From: Arthrobacter sp. B0490
GTDB taxonomy: Bacteria; Actinomycetota; Actinomycetes; Actinomycetales; Micrococcaceae
Direction of reading: 5' to 3'
Length of the DNA stretch: 64,000 bases
NCBI RefSeq assembly: GCF_002929355.1
Contig: NZ_PJIR01000002.1
Span: 478,033 to 542,032, forward strand
Program-made: the position numbers and the translations under genes
The notes under the pieces: generated by a model
The model's database searches: none
What the model was told of the DNA's origin: nothing
What the model saw: only the letters and a program-made list of their open reading frames with translations
Shown here: in pieces, positions 31,142 to 40,807 of the stretch
Position numbering within the stretch: the first letter of the stretch is position 1
Layout: each line of letters opens with the position of its first letter

Positions 31142-31226
31142 GTCTAGTACGTCGGCACCGATTGTTAGCATTGGGGACCGGGCCGCGGCAGACCGCCGGA
31201 GCCCCCGCGGGAAGGACACGCTCGGC

Positions 31227-32078
31227 ATGGACTACGGCTGGGGAGCACAGGACATCGCAGCTCCGAAGCGGGCCGTCCTGCCCGACGTCCCGGTCGGGAA
31301 GGACATGGTCCTGGAGGACGTCCAGAGCGGATTCGTCGGCGCGGTGGTCCGCGTCGAAAAGTCCGGCGGGCTGCACGTCATGGTCCTCGAGGACCGGCGC
31401 GGGAAGACCCGCACCTTCCGGCTCGGCCACGGATTCCTCCTCGACGGCGAACCCGTGCACGTCGTCGCGCCCGTCGCACGTGCGGCGCCGGCAGCCACGC
31501 GCACCGCGTCCGGCTCCCTCCGGGTGGACGGAGCACGTGCGAGGACGGCCCGTGCCAGCAGGATCTGGGTGGAGGGCAAGCACGACGCCGAACTGGTCGA
31601 GAAGGTGTGGGGCGACGACCTGCGGCTGGAAGGGATCGTCGTGGAGCCGCTGCACGGCGTCGACGACCTCGAAGGGGCCGTGCGCGCCTTCGGACCCGGG
31701 CCTCAGCGCAGGCTCGGGATCCTCGTCGACCACCTCCTGCCGGGGACGAAGGAATCGCGGATAGCGCAGCAGGCGATGACCGTGGCCGGCGCCCGCCACC
31801 ATGTCCTGATCGTGGGCCACCCCTACGTGGACGTCTGGCAGGCGGTGAAGCCCGCGGCACTGGGCCTCGACGCATGGCCGGTGGTGCCCCGCCACCAGGA
31901 CTGGAAGACGGGCATCCTCGCCGGCCTCGGCTGGCCGCACTCCGACCAGGCCGCCGTCGCGCACGGCTGGAAGCGGATCCTCGCGGGCGTCAGCACCTAC
32001 GCCGATCTCGAACCCTCGCTGCTCGGACGGGTCGAGGAGGTCATCGACTTCCTGACCGCACCGCCGGGGAGTGGTTGA
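31227..32078 (+). CDS. DUF3097 protein (TOPRIM-like)
   Basis: A 283-residue actinobacterial protein of unknown function. The N-terminal part has a small beta-rich domain (about 25-85: VGAVVRVEKSGGLHVMVLEDRRGK). The C-terminal part reads WVEGKHDAELVEKVWG, then GILVDHLLPGTKES. The Glu and Asp arrangement resembles the metal site of TOPRIM nucleotidyl-transfer domains (primases, RNase M5), but this is my comparison only. GAAGGA lies ten bases before ATG. It is divergent from hrcA. Confidence 0.82.
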   Translation: MDYGWGAQDIAAPKRAVLPDVPVGKDMVLEDVQSGFVGAVVRVEKSGGLHVMVLEDRRGKTRTFRLGHGFLLDGEPVHVVAPVARAAPAATRTASGSLRVDGARARTARASRIWVEGKHDAELVEKVWGDDLRLEGIVVEPLHGVDDLEGAVRAFGPGPQRRLGILVDHLLPGTKESRIAQQAMTVAGARHHVLIVGHPYVDVWQAVKPAALGLDAWPVVPRHQDWKTGILAGLGWPHSDQAAVAHGWKRILAGVSTYADLEPSLLGRVEEVIDFLTAPPGSG

Positions 32079-32157
32079 GCGGCGCAGCACCGGCCACCAC
32101 GTATCCTAGAAGCACACTCCCGGGGAGAGTTCCCGCCAGCCACCGAAGGATCCGACG

Positions 32158-32574
32158 TTGTCCAACACTGCCGACCACCAGCACCACGGCCGGGGCGATT
32201 CCCGGCCCGCGTTCGAAGGCACGCCGGCGACGGCCCTTCCGCTGACGGCCTCCGAGGACCGCCAGTTCGCCACACTGGCACACTTCGGCGGGATCCTGGG
32301 TTTCATCCCCTCACTGCTGATCTACCTCATCTTCAAGGACCGCGGCCCGTTCACCGCCCAGGAGTCGAAGGAGGCGCTGAACTTCACGCTCCCGCCGACC
32401 GCCCTGGCCCTCGCCGCCTGGCTGCTGTCCCTCGTCCCGGTCATCGGCGGCTTCTTCGCGGTGGTGAACGCCCTCATCTGGGTCACGATCACGATCTTCT
32501 CCGTCAACGCGGGGATCCAGGTCAACCGCGGGCGGCCTTACCGGTACGCCCTGAATCTGCGCCTGATCCGCTGA
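32158..32574 (+). CDS. DUF4870 membrane protein (Tic20-like)
   Basis: A 138-residue protein with a hydrophilic N-terminus of about 40 residues and then about three hydrophobic segments. FATLAHFGGILGFIPSLLIYLIFKD, ESKEALNF and NRGRPYRYALNLRLIR are typical of DUF4870. The function is unknown. The start is TTG (MSNTADHQHH), supported by GAAGGA seven bases upstream. It lies 79 bp after DUF3097 and may share its transcript. Confidence 0.85.
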   Translation: MSNTADHQHHGRGDSRPAFEGTPATALPLTASEDRQFATLAHFGGILGFIPSLLIYLIFKDRGPFTAQESKEALNFTLPPTALALAAWLLSLVPVIGGFFAVVNALIWVTITIFSVNAGIQVNRGRPYRYALNLRLIR

Positions 32575-32664
32575 GGGGCTGTCCCCGCCCGTCGACCGGC
32601 GTTCCGGCCGCCCGGTGACCGACCGTCCCGTGGCGCGTGCGCCCCGGTTCCGTACGGTGCGGAC

Positions 32665-33894
32665 TCAGTCCGGGAGCAGCCTGCGCACGACGGCGTCGGC
32701 GAGCAGCCTGCCCGGGAAGGTCAGGACGACGCTGCCCGCGAAGGCGGCAGCCGGGTCGACGAGCCCGTCCGCGATCAGCCCGGCGACGGCCCTCCGGCCC
32801 GTCGCCGTCAGGGACTCCGTGGGCAGCCCCTCGCGCAGCCGGACACGGAGCATGACGTCCTCGACGTAGCGGTCCTCGGCGGACAGCACCTCGCGCCCCG
32901 CTGCCGGTGAGCGTCCCTCGTCGAGCGCCTCCGCGTAGGGCCGGGGGTGCTTCACGTTCCACCATCGGGTGCCACCCACATGGGAGTGCGCTCCCGGGCC
33001 GGCGCCCCACCAGTCGCTGCCGCGCCAGTATGCGAGGTTGTGCCGGCACTCGTCGGCCGGCGTGCGCGCCCAGTTGCTCACCTCGTACCAGTGCAGCCCC
33101 GCAGCCGTGAGCATCTCCTCCGCGAGGGCGTACTTGTCCGCGTGGTCGTCGTCGTCGATGGGCGGAACCTGGCCGCGTCGGATGCGCGATGCGAGCCGCG
33201 TGCCGTCCTCGATGATCAGGGCGTAGGCGGAGATGTGGTCGGGGCCGTAGGACAGGGCCGTGGCCAGGGACGTGCGCCAGTCCTCCAGCGACTCCCCCGG
33301 CGTGCCGTAGATCAGGTCCAGGCTCACGTGCAGCCCGGCGTCGCGCGCCCACTGCACGGCCTGCGGGACACGCTCGGGCGCGTGCGTGCGGTCGAGCACC
33401 GCGAGGACATGCGGCACCGCCGACTGCATGCCGAAGGACACGCGTGTGAATCCGGCCTCCCGCAGGATGCGCAGCGATTCCGGTGTGACCGAGTCGGGAT
33501 TGGCCTCGGTGGTGACCTCCGCGTCCGGAGCCAGTCCCCACGTGGCTCGGGCGGCCCGCAGGATCGACGCGAGGTCCTCGGCGGGGAGCAGCGTCGGCGT
33601 CCCTCCGCCGAAGAACACGGTGGTCAGCGGCCGGGCCGGCACGCCGGACGACGCCAGGACGCGCGCTCCCAGGTCGATCTCGGCAAGCACGGACCCCGCG
33701 TAGGCGTCCTGCGATGCTCCCCCGCCCAGTTCCGTCGCGGTGTAGGTGTTGAAGTCGCAGTAGCCGCACCGGACGGCGCAGAACGGGATGTGCACGTAGA
33801 GGCAGAAGTCACGGGACAGCGCCCCGTCGGCCGCCGCCGGCGGCAGCAGGCCGTCGTCGGGTGCCGGCAGGCCGAGCGGCAGTGCGCTAGGCAT
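32665..33894 (-). CDS. hemW: radical SAM haem chaperone HemW (HemN-like)
   Basis: A 409-residue radical-SAM protein. The 4Fe-4S site is C39-xxx-C43-xx-C46 (CAVRCGYC) after YVHIPF. VFFGGGTPTLL, TTEANPDS and RVSFGMQSA are HemN/HemW signatures, and YEVSNWAR and the HemW C-terminal domain follow. HemW family members bind and insert haem rather than oxidise coproporphyrinogen. AGGGGACC precedes ATG. It lies 30 bp downstream of lepA on the same strand, a frequent pair. Confidence 0.94.
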   Translation of the reverse strand: MPSALPLGLPAPDDGLLPPAAADGALSRDFCLYVHIPFCAVRCGYCDFNTYTATELGGGASQDAYAGSVLAEIDLGARVLASSGVPARPLTTVFFGGGTPTLLPAEDLASILRAARATWGLAPDAEVTTEANPDSVTPESLRILREAGFTRVSFGMQSAVPHVLAVLDRTHAPERVPQAVQWARDAGLHVSLDLIYGTPGESLEDWRTSLATALSYGPDHISAYALIIEDGTRLASRIRRGQVPPIDDDDHADKYALAEEMLTAAGLHWYEVSNWARTPADECRHNLAYWRGSDWWGAGPGAHSHVGGTRWWNVKHPRPYAEALDEGRSPAAGREVLSAEDRYVEDVMLRVRLREGLPTESLTATGRRAVAGLIADGLVDPAAAFAGSVVLTFPGRLLADAVVRRLLPD

Positions 33895-33924
33895 GCCGGC
33901 TGGTCCCCTGGGTACCGTACGGGG

Positions 33925-35778
33925 TCACTTCTTGGCTTTGTCCTTCGACTCGTCGGACGACAGTGCGGCGATGAAGGCTTCCTGGGGGACCTCGACGCGG
34001 CCCACCATCTTCATGCGCTTCTTGCCCTCCTTCTGCTTCTCGAGGAGCTTGCGCTTGCGGGTGATGTCTCCGCCGTAGCACTTCGCGAGGACGTCCTTGC
34101 GGATGGCCCTGATGCTCTCACGGGCGATGATCCGCGCACCGATGGCGGCCTGGATGGGCACCTCGAACTGCTGGCGCGGGATGAGCTCACGCAGCTTGCC
34201 CGTCATCATCACGCCGTACGCGTAGGCCTTGTCGCGGTGGGTGATGGCGCTGAAGGCGTCCACCTGCTCGCCCTGCAGGAGGATGTCCACCTTGACGAGG
34301 TCGGCCACCTGGTCGCCGTCGGCCTTCCAGTCGAGGGACCCGTAGCCGCGGGTCTTCGACTTCAGGAGGTCGAAGAAGTCGAAGACGATCTCCGCGAGGG
34401 GGAGCCGGTAGCGGATCTCGACGCGGTCCTCGGAGAGGTAGTCCATGCCGCCGAGCACGCCACGGCGCTGCTGGCACAGCTCCATGATGGCGCCGATGAA
34501 CTCCGACGGCGCGAGGATGGTCGCGGACACCATCGGTTCGCGCACCTCGGCGATCTTGCCCACCGGGTACTCGCTCGGATTGGTGACCCTCAGGGCGCGC
34601 TTGTCCTCGAGGGTGACCTCGTACTCGACGTTGGGCGCAGTGGAGATGAGGTCGAGGTTGTACTCACGCTCGAGGCGCTCGCGTGTGATCTCGAGGTGCA
34701 GCAGGCCCAGGAAGCCGACGCGGAAACCGAACCCGAGCGCCGCGGACGTCTCGGGCTCGTAGACGAGGGCGGCGTCGTTCAGGGTGAACTTGTCGAGGGC
34801 GTCCCGCAGCACGGGGTAGTCCGTGCCGTCGAGGGGGTAGAGCCCGGAGAAGACCATCGGCTTGGGGTCCTGGTAGCCGCCGAGCGACTCGGCGGCCGGC
34901 TTCGCGAGATTGGTGACGGTGTCGCCGACCTTCGACTGGCGGACGTCCTTCACCCCCGTGATGAGGTAGCCGACCTCTCCCACGCCGAGGCCCTTGGACG
35001 GCGTCGGCTCGGGCGAGCTGACGCCGATCTCGAGCAGCTCGTGGCTGGCCCGGGTGGACATCATCTGGATCCGCTCGCGCGGGCTGAGCTTGCCGTCGAC
35101 GACCCGCACATACGTGACGACGCCGCGGTACGTGTCGTACACCGAGTCGAAGATCATGGCACGGGCGGGGGCGTCCGGGTTGCCGGTGGGCGCGGGGAGG
35201 TCGCGGACGATCTTGTCCATGAGCACCTCGACGCCCATGCCGGTCTTGCCGGAGACCCTCAGCACGTCCTCCGGTTCGCCGCCGATCAGGCTCGCGAGTT
35301 CCGCCGCGTACTTCTCGGGCTGGGCGGCGGGCAGGTCGATCTTGTTCAGGACGGGGATGATCGTGAGGTTGTTCTCCATCGCGAGGTACAGGTTCGCGAG
35401 GGTCTGGGCCTCGATGCCCTGCGCCGCATCGACGAGCAGGACTGCGCCCTCGCAGGCCGCGAGCGAGCGGGAGACCTCGTAGGTGAAGTCGACGTGCCCC
35501 GGGGTGTCGATCATGTTCAGCGCGTAGGCGGTACCGTCCACCTCCCAGGGCAGCCGGACGGCCTGGGACTTGATGGTGATGCCGCGCTCGCGCTCGATGT
35601 CCATCCGGTCGAGGTACTGCGCCTTCATGTCCCGCTGCTCGACGGCTCCGGTGAGCTGGAGCATGCGGTCGGCCAACGTGGATTTTCCATGATCGATGTG
35701 GGCGATGATGCAGAAATTCCTGATGATCGCCGGATCGGTGGCGGCGGGCACCGGTGCGGTGCGGGCCATGGGTGACAC
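33925..35778 (-). CDS. lepA: elongation factor 4 (LepA)
   Basis: A 617-residue ribosomal GTPase that can back-translocate stalled ribosomes and affects 30S assembly. G1 is AHIDHGKST, and the switch region has [29 protein letters not shown], the EF-G-like domains and the LepA-specific C-terminal domain ([24 protein letters not shown]) are present. I chose GTG at 35778, seven bases after GAGG; an ATG three codons in is possible. It is probably co-transcribed with hemW. Confidence 0.96.
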   Translation of the reverse strand: MSPMARTAPVPAATDPAIIRNFCIIAHIDHGKSTLADRMLQLTGAVEQRDMKAQYLDRMDIERERGITIKSQAVRLPWEVDGTAYALNMIDTPGHVDFTYEVSRSLAACEGAVLLVDAAQGIEAQTLANLYLAMENNLTIIPVLNKIDLPAAQPEKYAAELASLIGGEPEDVLRVSGKTGMGVEVLMDKIVRDLPAPTGNPDAPARAMIFDSVYDTYRGVVTYVRVVDGKLSPRERIQMMSTRASHELLEIGVSSPEPTPSKGLGVGEVGYLITGVKDVRQSKVGDTVTNLAKPAAESLGGYQDPKPMVFSGLYPLDGTDYPVLRDALDKFTLNDAALVYEPETSAALGFGFRVGFLGLLHLEITRERLEREYNLDLISTAPNVEYEVTLEDKRALRVTNPSEYPVGKIAEVREPMVSATILAPSEFIGAIMELCQQRRGVLGGMDYLSEDRVEIRYRLPLAEIVFDFFDLLKSKTRGYGSLDWKADGDQVADLVKVDILLQGEQVDAFSAITHRDKAYAYGVMMTGKLRELIPRQQFEVPIQAAIGARIIARESIRAIRKDVLAKCYGGDITRKRKLLEKQKEGKKRMKMVGRVEVPQEAFIAALSSDESKDKAKK

Positions 35779-35978
35779 GTGGGTTCCTCACTGTTACGGG
35801 ACAGGGGCGGCATGCAGTCCGCAGCCGGCCGTCCGCGACGGCGGCCGGGGCTTGTGCGCGCCGTTTCACTTCCCCCAGTGTCCCACGTGGCCGGACGGCG
35901 CCGGGAATCGCGCCGGGAGGTCGGGAACCTCGGGGTGCGGCGGGGCGCGGCGGCGGGACCTCGCCTAGGATCTCGTGC

Positions 35979-36515
35979 ATGGCCATCACGATGCGCTCCC
36001 TCCTGTCCCTGGCACGCCGTGTCCTCCGCGCCGTGGAGGACACGGAGCACGCGCGGGCTCCCGGACGCGGCCCCACACGGCGACGGAGTGCCGCCGGCGG
36101 GCCCGCCACCCCCGCTCCCGGTCCCGCGGCGGGGCGGCGGGCAGCGGCATCCCTTGCGTACTCCCCCTCGAGCGACGGGAATTCGGACCCCGGGGAGATC
36201 GTGTGGATGTGGGTCCCGTACGAGGACGATCCCGCGCGGGGCAAGGACCGACCGGTGCTCCTGATCGGGCGGGACGGTCGCGACCTGCTCGGCCTCATGC
36301 TGACGAGCCGCGACCGGAACAACACGCGCGAGCACGACGACAGGTACGTCGAGATCGGCACGGGCGCCTGGGACCGGCAGGGACGCCCGAGCGAGGTCAG
36401 GGTCGACCGGCTCCTGCGGGTCGCGCCCGCCGACATCCGGCGCGAGGGCGCCGTCCTCCCACGGGATCGCTTCGAGCGGGTGGTCGCGGCAGTGCCCGAC
36501 GACCTGTTGCAGTAG
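35979..36515 (+). CDS. PemK/MazF-like protein, no partner antitoxin
   Basis: A 178-residue protein with a basic, Ala/Pro-rich N-terminal half (about 1-65) and a C-terminal PemK/MazF-type fold (about 70-178). This part reads [44 protein letters not shown], then ERYVEIG-like and VRVDRLLRV strands. In the toxins this fold cleaves mRNA. Here the N-terminal extension is long and no antitoxin-sized gene adjoins, so it may be a housekeeping relative. TAGGAT ends seven bases before ATG, which suggests a leaderless mRNA. It is divergent from lepA. Confidence 0.75.
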   Translation: MAITMRSLLSLARRVLRAVEDTEHARAPGRGPTRRRSAAGGPATPAPGPAAGRRAAASLAYSPSSDGNSDPGEIVWMWVPYEDDPARGKDRPVLLIGRDGRDLLGLMLTSRDRNNTREHDDRYVEIGTGAWDRQGRPSEVRVDRLLRVAPADIRREGAVLPRDRFERVVAAVPDDLLQ

Positions 36516-36811
36516 ACGGCTGCCGCGCACCGGTCGGACCGGGTTCCGGCCTCGGTCCCGACCCGGGTGCCGGCCGCGGTCCTGTGCAAGGTTCCGGCCT
36601 CGTCCGCCCTGTCCGTGGGAGCCGGCACGGGCCTCTCCCCCGGTCCGGCGGATCGGGTTCCCCGGCTCTTTCTGGTAACCTGTATTGCTGTGTGTCCGCG
36701 CAGGTCTCCGGGCACTTTGGCCGATCGCCATACGGTATCCCCACGCCGCTCAGTCTTGGTTGGCCGAAATACCCTCACGACCAGTCCGCAATACAAAGAA
36801 AGTTCTCATAC
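36516..36811 (+). promoter_or_regulatory. rpsT upstream region
   Basis: No gene is seen in these 296 bp. GGTTCCGGCCTCG occurs twice (36542-36554 and 36590-36602). TAACCT (about 36677) may be the rpsT -10 box, which would give a 5' leader of over 100 bases. That would leave room for S20 autoregulation, known in other bacteria but not shown here. Confidence 0.35.
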
Positions 36812-37072
36812 GTGGCAAATATCAAGTCCCAGAAGAAGCGCATCCTCACCAACGAGAAGGCGAGGCAGCGCAACAACTCGGTGAAGTCCGAGCTCAAGAC
36901 CGCTATCCGCGCCGTGAACACGGCCGTCGAGGGCGCTGACAAGGATGCTGCTGCAACGGCGCTCCAGACCGCCAGCCGGAAGCTCGACAAGGCTGTCACC
37001 AAGGGCGTGCTGCACAAGAACAACGCAGCGAACCGCAAGTCGGCGATCTCCAAGAAGGTCAACGCGCTCTAA
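36812..37072 (+). CDS. rpsT: 30S ribosomal protein S20
   Basis: An 86-residue basic protein that binds 16S rRNA in the small subunit body. It begins [21 protein letters not shown], with GTG as start codon, and is Lys/Arg/Ala-rich and helical throughout, as usual for S20. A weak AAAGAAAG lies upstream. It is monocistronic, followed by a strong terminator, and converges with holA. Confidence 0.96.
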   Translation: MANIKSQKKRILTNEKARQRNNSVKSELKTAIRAVNTAVEGADKDAAATALQTASRKLDKAVTKGVLHKNNAANRKSAISKKVNAL

Positions 37073-37088
37073 GCTGCGAACCCCTCAT

Positions 37089-37122
37089 CGAAGGGCCGGT
37101 TCCCGAGGGAGCCGGCCCTTCG
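37089..37122. terminator. terminator of rpsT
   Basis: CGAAGGGCCGG and CCGGCCCTTCG form a perfect 11-bp stem; inner TCCC/GGGA extends it. It lies between convergent rpsT and holA and may serve both. Confidence 0.75.
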
Positions 37123-37164
37123 GCGTTCAGGCCCGCTCCCCGGAGGGCAGGGTGCCGCGGCCAG

Positions 37165-38178
37165 TCAGCCGTCGCCGAGAGCTATGACCGTCACGGCCCG
37201 CTCCACCGCGTAGACCGGATCCCGCGCCTCGCCCTTCACCTGCGCGTCAGCCTCCGCGAGCGCACGGATGCACCGCGCCAGGGCATCGGAGCTGAAACGC
37301 TGCGCTTCCCGGCGTGCCTGGTCCACCTGCCAGGGCGCCATCCCCAGATCCTTGGCGAGCTGCAGCGAGGATCCCCTGACCCCGTGCACCTTCGCGACGG
37401 CGCGGACCTTCATGGCGAGCGCGGCGACGATGGGCACCGGATCGGCGCCCGTGGCGAGTGCATGCCGCAGCATCGACAGTGCCTGCGCGGTCCGGCCGGC
37501 CAGTGCCGCGTCGGCGACCTTGAAGCCCGTCGCCTCCACCCGTCCGCCGTAGTACTTCTCCACCGTCTCCACGGAGACGTCGCCCGCGGTATCGGCCGTC
37601 AGTTGCTGACAGGCGGCCGCGAGCTCCGGCAGCTGCGAGCCGACCGCGGCGACGAGTGCGCGCACGGCGTCCGGATCGATCCGGCGCCGTGCCAGGCGGA
37701 ACTCGGTGCCGACGAACTCGACCTTCTCGCCGTCCTTCTTGAGGGGCTGGCAGTCGACGATCGTCGCTTTCGCCGCCTTGATGGCGTCGAGCAGCTTCTT
37801 CCCGCGGTTGCCGCCGGAATGGCGCAGCACGAGGACGACGTCGGGCGCCGGGTCGGTGAGGTAGGCGAGCGCATCGACCAGGAAGGCGTCGTTCATCTGC
37901 GCCAGTCCCGCCACCTCGATGACCTTCCAGTCGCCGAACAGGGAAGGACTCGCCTGCATCATCAGGGTGCCGGCCTCGTAGGACCCGGCATCGAACCGGA
38001 CGAGTTCCGCGTCGGGTTGTGCTGCCCGGACCTGGCCGCGGATCGACTCAGCCGCCTTCGACGCGAGGTAGTCCTCGGGACCGGAGAGCAGGACGATCGC
38101 CGCCGGCGTCACCTCCCGCCAGGATGCGGGGGCGGGGTTGGGGCCGCTGGTGCGGCCGGCCGGTGATCTTGTTGCCAC
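37165..38178 (-). CDS. holA: DNA polymerase III subunit delta
   Basis: A 337-residue clamp-loader subunit that opens the sliding clamp. The family is weakly conserved. GPEDYLASKAAESI, the central FGDWKVIEVAGL, and GGRVEATGFKVADAALAGRTAQALSMLRHALATG with the C-terminal helical collar match actinobacterial HolA. It starts with GTG (MATRSPAG), and GGAAGGAAG lies nine bases upstream. It follows comEC by 88 bp on the same strand, the common order comEA-comEC-holA. Confidence 0.92.
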   Translation of the reverse strand: MATRSPAGRTSGPNPAPASWREVTPAAIVLLSGPEDYLASKAAESIRGQVRAAQPDAELVRFDAGSYEAGTLMMQASPSLFGDWKVIEVAGLAQMNDAFLVDALAYLTDPAPDVVLVLRHSGGNRGKKLLDAIKAAKATIVDCQPLKKDGEKVEFVGTEFRLARRRIDPDAVRALVAAVGSQLPELAAACQQLTADTAGDVSVETVEKYYGGRVEATGFKVADAALAGRTAQALSMLRHALATGADPVPIVAALAMKVRAVAKVHGVRGSSLQLAKDLGMAPWQVDQARREAQRFSSDALARCIRALAEADAQVKGEARDPVYAVERAVTVIALGDG

Positions 38179-38266
38179 GGGGCGGGCTTCCTTCCGTCAG
38201 GTGCAGTCCTACTGTGTCACGGCCCCGCGGTGCCTCAAAGCCGCGGCGCATCCCCGCCTCGGTGCC

Positions 38267-40807
38267 TCACTGCAGGGCCCTGACCTCGAGGGTGTCCCCC
38301 ACCACGTCCACCAGGAAGGTACCCAGCTCATCCGTGCGCGCGGCGGCGATCCGCGTCCGCTCGAGGGCGCCGAGGATGGCGGGGTGCGGGTGGCCGTAGT
38401 CGTTGCCCTCCCCCACGGAGATCAGCGCGAGGCGCGGGCGGACGGCCTCGAGCAGGGCGGTGCCGCCGTTCCTGGCCCCGTGGTGCGCGACCTTGATGAC
38501 CTCCACGCCGTCCTCGCGCAGCGACGGCTCGGCGGCCAGGAGTGCCGCGGCGGCGTCCTCCTCCAGGTCGCCCAGGAGGAGGATCGTGATCGGCCGTCCG
38601 GAGGTCGGCGCCACGACCTCCAGCACCGCGCTCGCGTTGTTCTCCTCCCGGGGAGCAGCGCCCGTGGTGGGCCACAGGATGTCGACGCGTAGCGGGTCGA
38701 GGTCGAGTGCCGTGGCGCCGTCGAGTCGCTCCGCGACCACTCCGCCTGCAGCGGCGGCGTCCTGCACCTCCGACGGGAGCCGGTCCTCACCCGTCGAGTA
38801 GTAGAGAGCGGACAGGGCCCGTCCCCGGACCGCGCCCTCGACGCCGCCGTAGTGGTCGTCGTGCAGGTGCGTGATGACCAGCGCGTCGATCACCTCGATG
38901 CGCAGGGCATCGAGGCAGCGGTCCATCGCCTCGGGGTCGGGGCCCGTGTCGACGACGAGCGCGTGGCCGGGCGTCGTCCTCACCACCACGGCGTCGCCCT
39001 GGCCGACGTCGCACATCGTCAGGATCCACGAGCGCGCCACCGGTGCTCCTCCGCGCCCGGTGACGATGACCACGGTCACCAGGCACAGGAGGGCGCCGAG
39101 GGCGATCGCGGACAGCCCGGCTCGCCGGCGGCAGCCTGTCCGCCGCCGCGTCCGGGTCCGGTTCGACGCCTGCCCTTCCGGGCCTGCCCGATCCCGGAGC
39201 GTCGACCGGTCACGGCGCCGCCACGCTCCGTTCGCACCCCGTCCGAGCACGAGCAGGAGCGCCAGGGACCCGAGGGCCGCGACGACGGCCCCCGGTGCGC
39301 CCGGCAGCCAGGGCAGGGTTGCCCCCGGCATGGTCGCCAGGGTGTCCGCGACACCCGCGACCCACCTCGTGCCCCACTGGGCCGCGACCACGAGGGGTGG
39401 TGCCAGGACCGGTGCGGCGATCAGCGCGAGCACCACCACCATGCCCAGCAGGGTGATCGGAGGAACCACGGGAGAGGCCAGGACGTTCGCCGGCAGCGAG
39501 TACACCGGGAGGGAGGGCTGGATCAGGACGAGGATGGGCGTGCAGAAGAGCTGCGCCGTCAGGGGGATCGCGAGCAGCTGCGCAGCGAAGCGCGGCATCA
39601 CCCGCTCCAGGCTCTCCACCAGCGCGGGACCCGCCGTGATGAGTCCCAGGGTGGCCGCGACGGAGAGCGTGAACGCGTAGGACACCGACAGCCAGGGATC
39701 CACCGCCAGCAGGACGATGATCGACAGCATCAGCAGGGTCAGGGGAATCCTTCCCCGCCCTGACAGGACCGCGGCCACACCGATGGCGCCCATGACGGCC
39801 GCCCGGAGGACGCTCGGTTCCGGCCGGACCAGCATCACGAAGCAGGCGAGGGCCAGGACCGCTCCGACCGCCGCCGGAAGGCGCGGCAGGCGGGCCGTCC
39901 GCAGCCCGAGGAAGGCGAAGGCGACCACGTAGGAGCAGTTGGCCCCACTCACCGCGGTGAGGTGGGTCAGGCCCGTGGTCTTCATGTCCGCCTCGAGGCC
40001 GGGGTCGAGCGCCATCCGGTCGCCGAGTGCCATCCCCGGGAGCAGGCCGCCGTCGCGGTCGTCGTCCCCGGCCACGTCGCGGAAACGCGCCCGGAGGTCG
40101 GCCGTGTAGCCGAGCCAGCCCCCGGCCTCCGCGATGGTGGGGCTGCTCGCGGGCAGGAAGACCGCGCTCGCCCTGCCGACCCGGTCGGTGGGTCTCGCGG
40201 TGCCCAGCACGCGCACGGTGTCCCCCGTGCCGACACCGCCCCACGGCTCCGACCCGAGGACCACCACCGGGGTGGTCGAGGCGAAGGTGTCACCGCTCAG
40301 TACCCCGCCGATCACGTCCGCGTCGACGAGATAGCGGCTCCCCCCGCCGAAGGCGCCCGGACCGAGAGGGGACGGCTCGCCGGTGACGCGGAGGATCGCG
40401 GTGAAGGGGACCCGTCCACGGACCGCGTCGTCCACCGGTCCGGCCTCGGCGCGCGCGAGCGTCCCGCCGGCGGCCAGCAGGACCAGCGTCAGGGCGGCTG
40501 CCGGCGGCAGTGCCTGCACTGCCGCCGTCATCCGCGACCGTCGGGGTCCGACCGGGAGGAGGAAGACCGCGCAGGCCAGGGCCAGCCCTCCCGCAGCGGC
40601 GAGCAGGCCGCCAGCCGTCGCTCCGGTCGCTCCGCCATGGATGGCGGCGGCGGTGGCGATCCATGCCGTGACGGCCGAGGGGACGAGGCGTAGATCGCGG
40701 TGCGGCCGCGTCCGGCCGGGTGGAGGGTGCGCATCCTCCGACCGGGCCTTCGCGGGGCGCGGGTTCCTGCCTGGTCCGTGCCGGTCGATCGCCGATGTCC
40801 GCCTCAC
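38267..40807 (-). CDS. comEC: ComEC/Rec2 family DNA uptake channel
   Basis: An 846-residue polytopic membrane protein that carries single-stranded DNA across the membrane in competent bacteria. The N-terminal helices and soluble DUF4131-like domain lead to the competence domain (LTHLTAVSGANCSYVVAFAFL, about residue 280 onward). A C-terminal metallo-beta-lactamase-like domain follows, with CDVGQGDAVVV, THLHDDHYGG and KVAHHGARNGG. GTG overlaps the comEA stop (GTGA), so the two are coupled. Whether this organism is naturally competent cannot be told from the window; no pilus genes are present here. Confidence 0.93.
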   Translation of the reverse strand: MRRTSAIDRHGPGRNPRPAKARSEDAHPPPGRTRPHRDLRLVPSAVTAWIATAAAIHGGATGATAGGLLAAAGGLALACAVFLLPVGPRRSRMTAAVQALPPAAALTLVLLAAGGTLARAEAGPVDDAVRGRVPFTAILRVTGEPSPLGPGAFGGGSRYLVDADVIGGVLSGDTFASTTPVVVLGSEPWGGVGTGDTVRVLGTARPTDRVGRASAVFLPASSPTIAEAGGWLGYTADLRARFRDVAGDDDRDGGLLPGMALGDRMALDPGLEADMKTTGLTHLTAVSGANCSYVVAFAFLGLRTARLPRLPAAVGAVLALACFVMLVRPEPSVLRAAVMGAIGVAAVLSGRGRIPLTLLMLSIIVLLAVDPWLSVSYAFTLSVAATLGLITAGPALVESLERVMPRFAAQLLAIPLTAQLFCTPILVLIQPSLPVYSLPANVLASPVVPPITLLGMVVVLALIAAPVLAPPLVVAAQWGTRWVAGVADTLATMPGATLPWLPGAPGAVVAALGSLALLLVLGRGANGAWRRRDRSTLRDRAGPEGQASNRTRTRRRTGCRRRAGLSAIALGALLCLVTVVIVTGRGGAPVARSWILTMCDVGQGDAVVVRTTPGHALVVDTGPDPEAMDRCLDALRIEVIDALVITHLHDDHYGGVEGAVRGRALSALYYSTGEDRLPSEVQDAAAAGGVVAERLDGATALDLDPLRVDILWPTTGAAPREENNASAVLEVVAPTSGRPITILLLGDLEEDAAAALLAAEPSLREDGVEVIKVAHHGARNGGTALLEAVRPRLALISVGEGNDYGHPHPAILGALERTRIAAARTDELGTFLVDVVGDTLEVRALQ

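Noticed and set aside
29976..31226. upstream extension of the DUF3097 frame by 417 codons
   Set aside because: It runs opposite hrcA. DUF3097 family sequence begins at MDYGWGAQD with a ribosome binding site.
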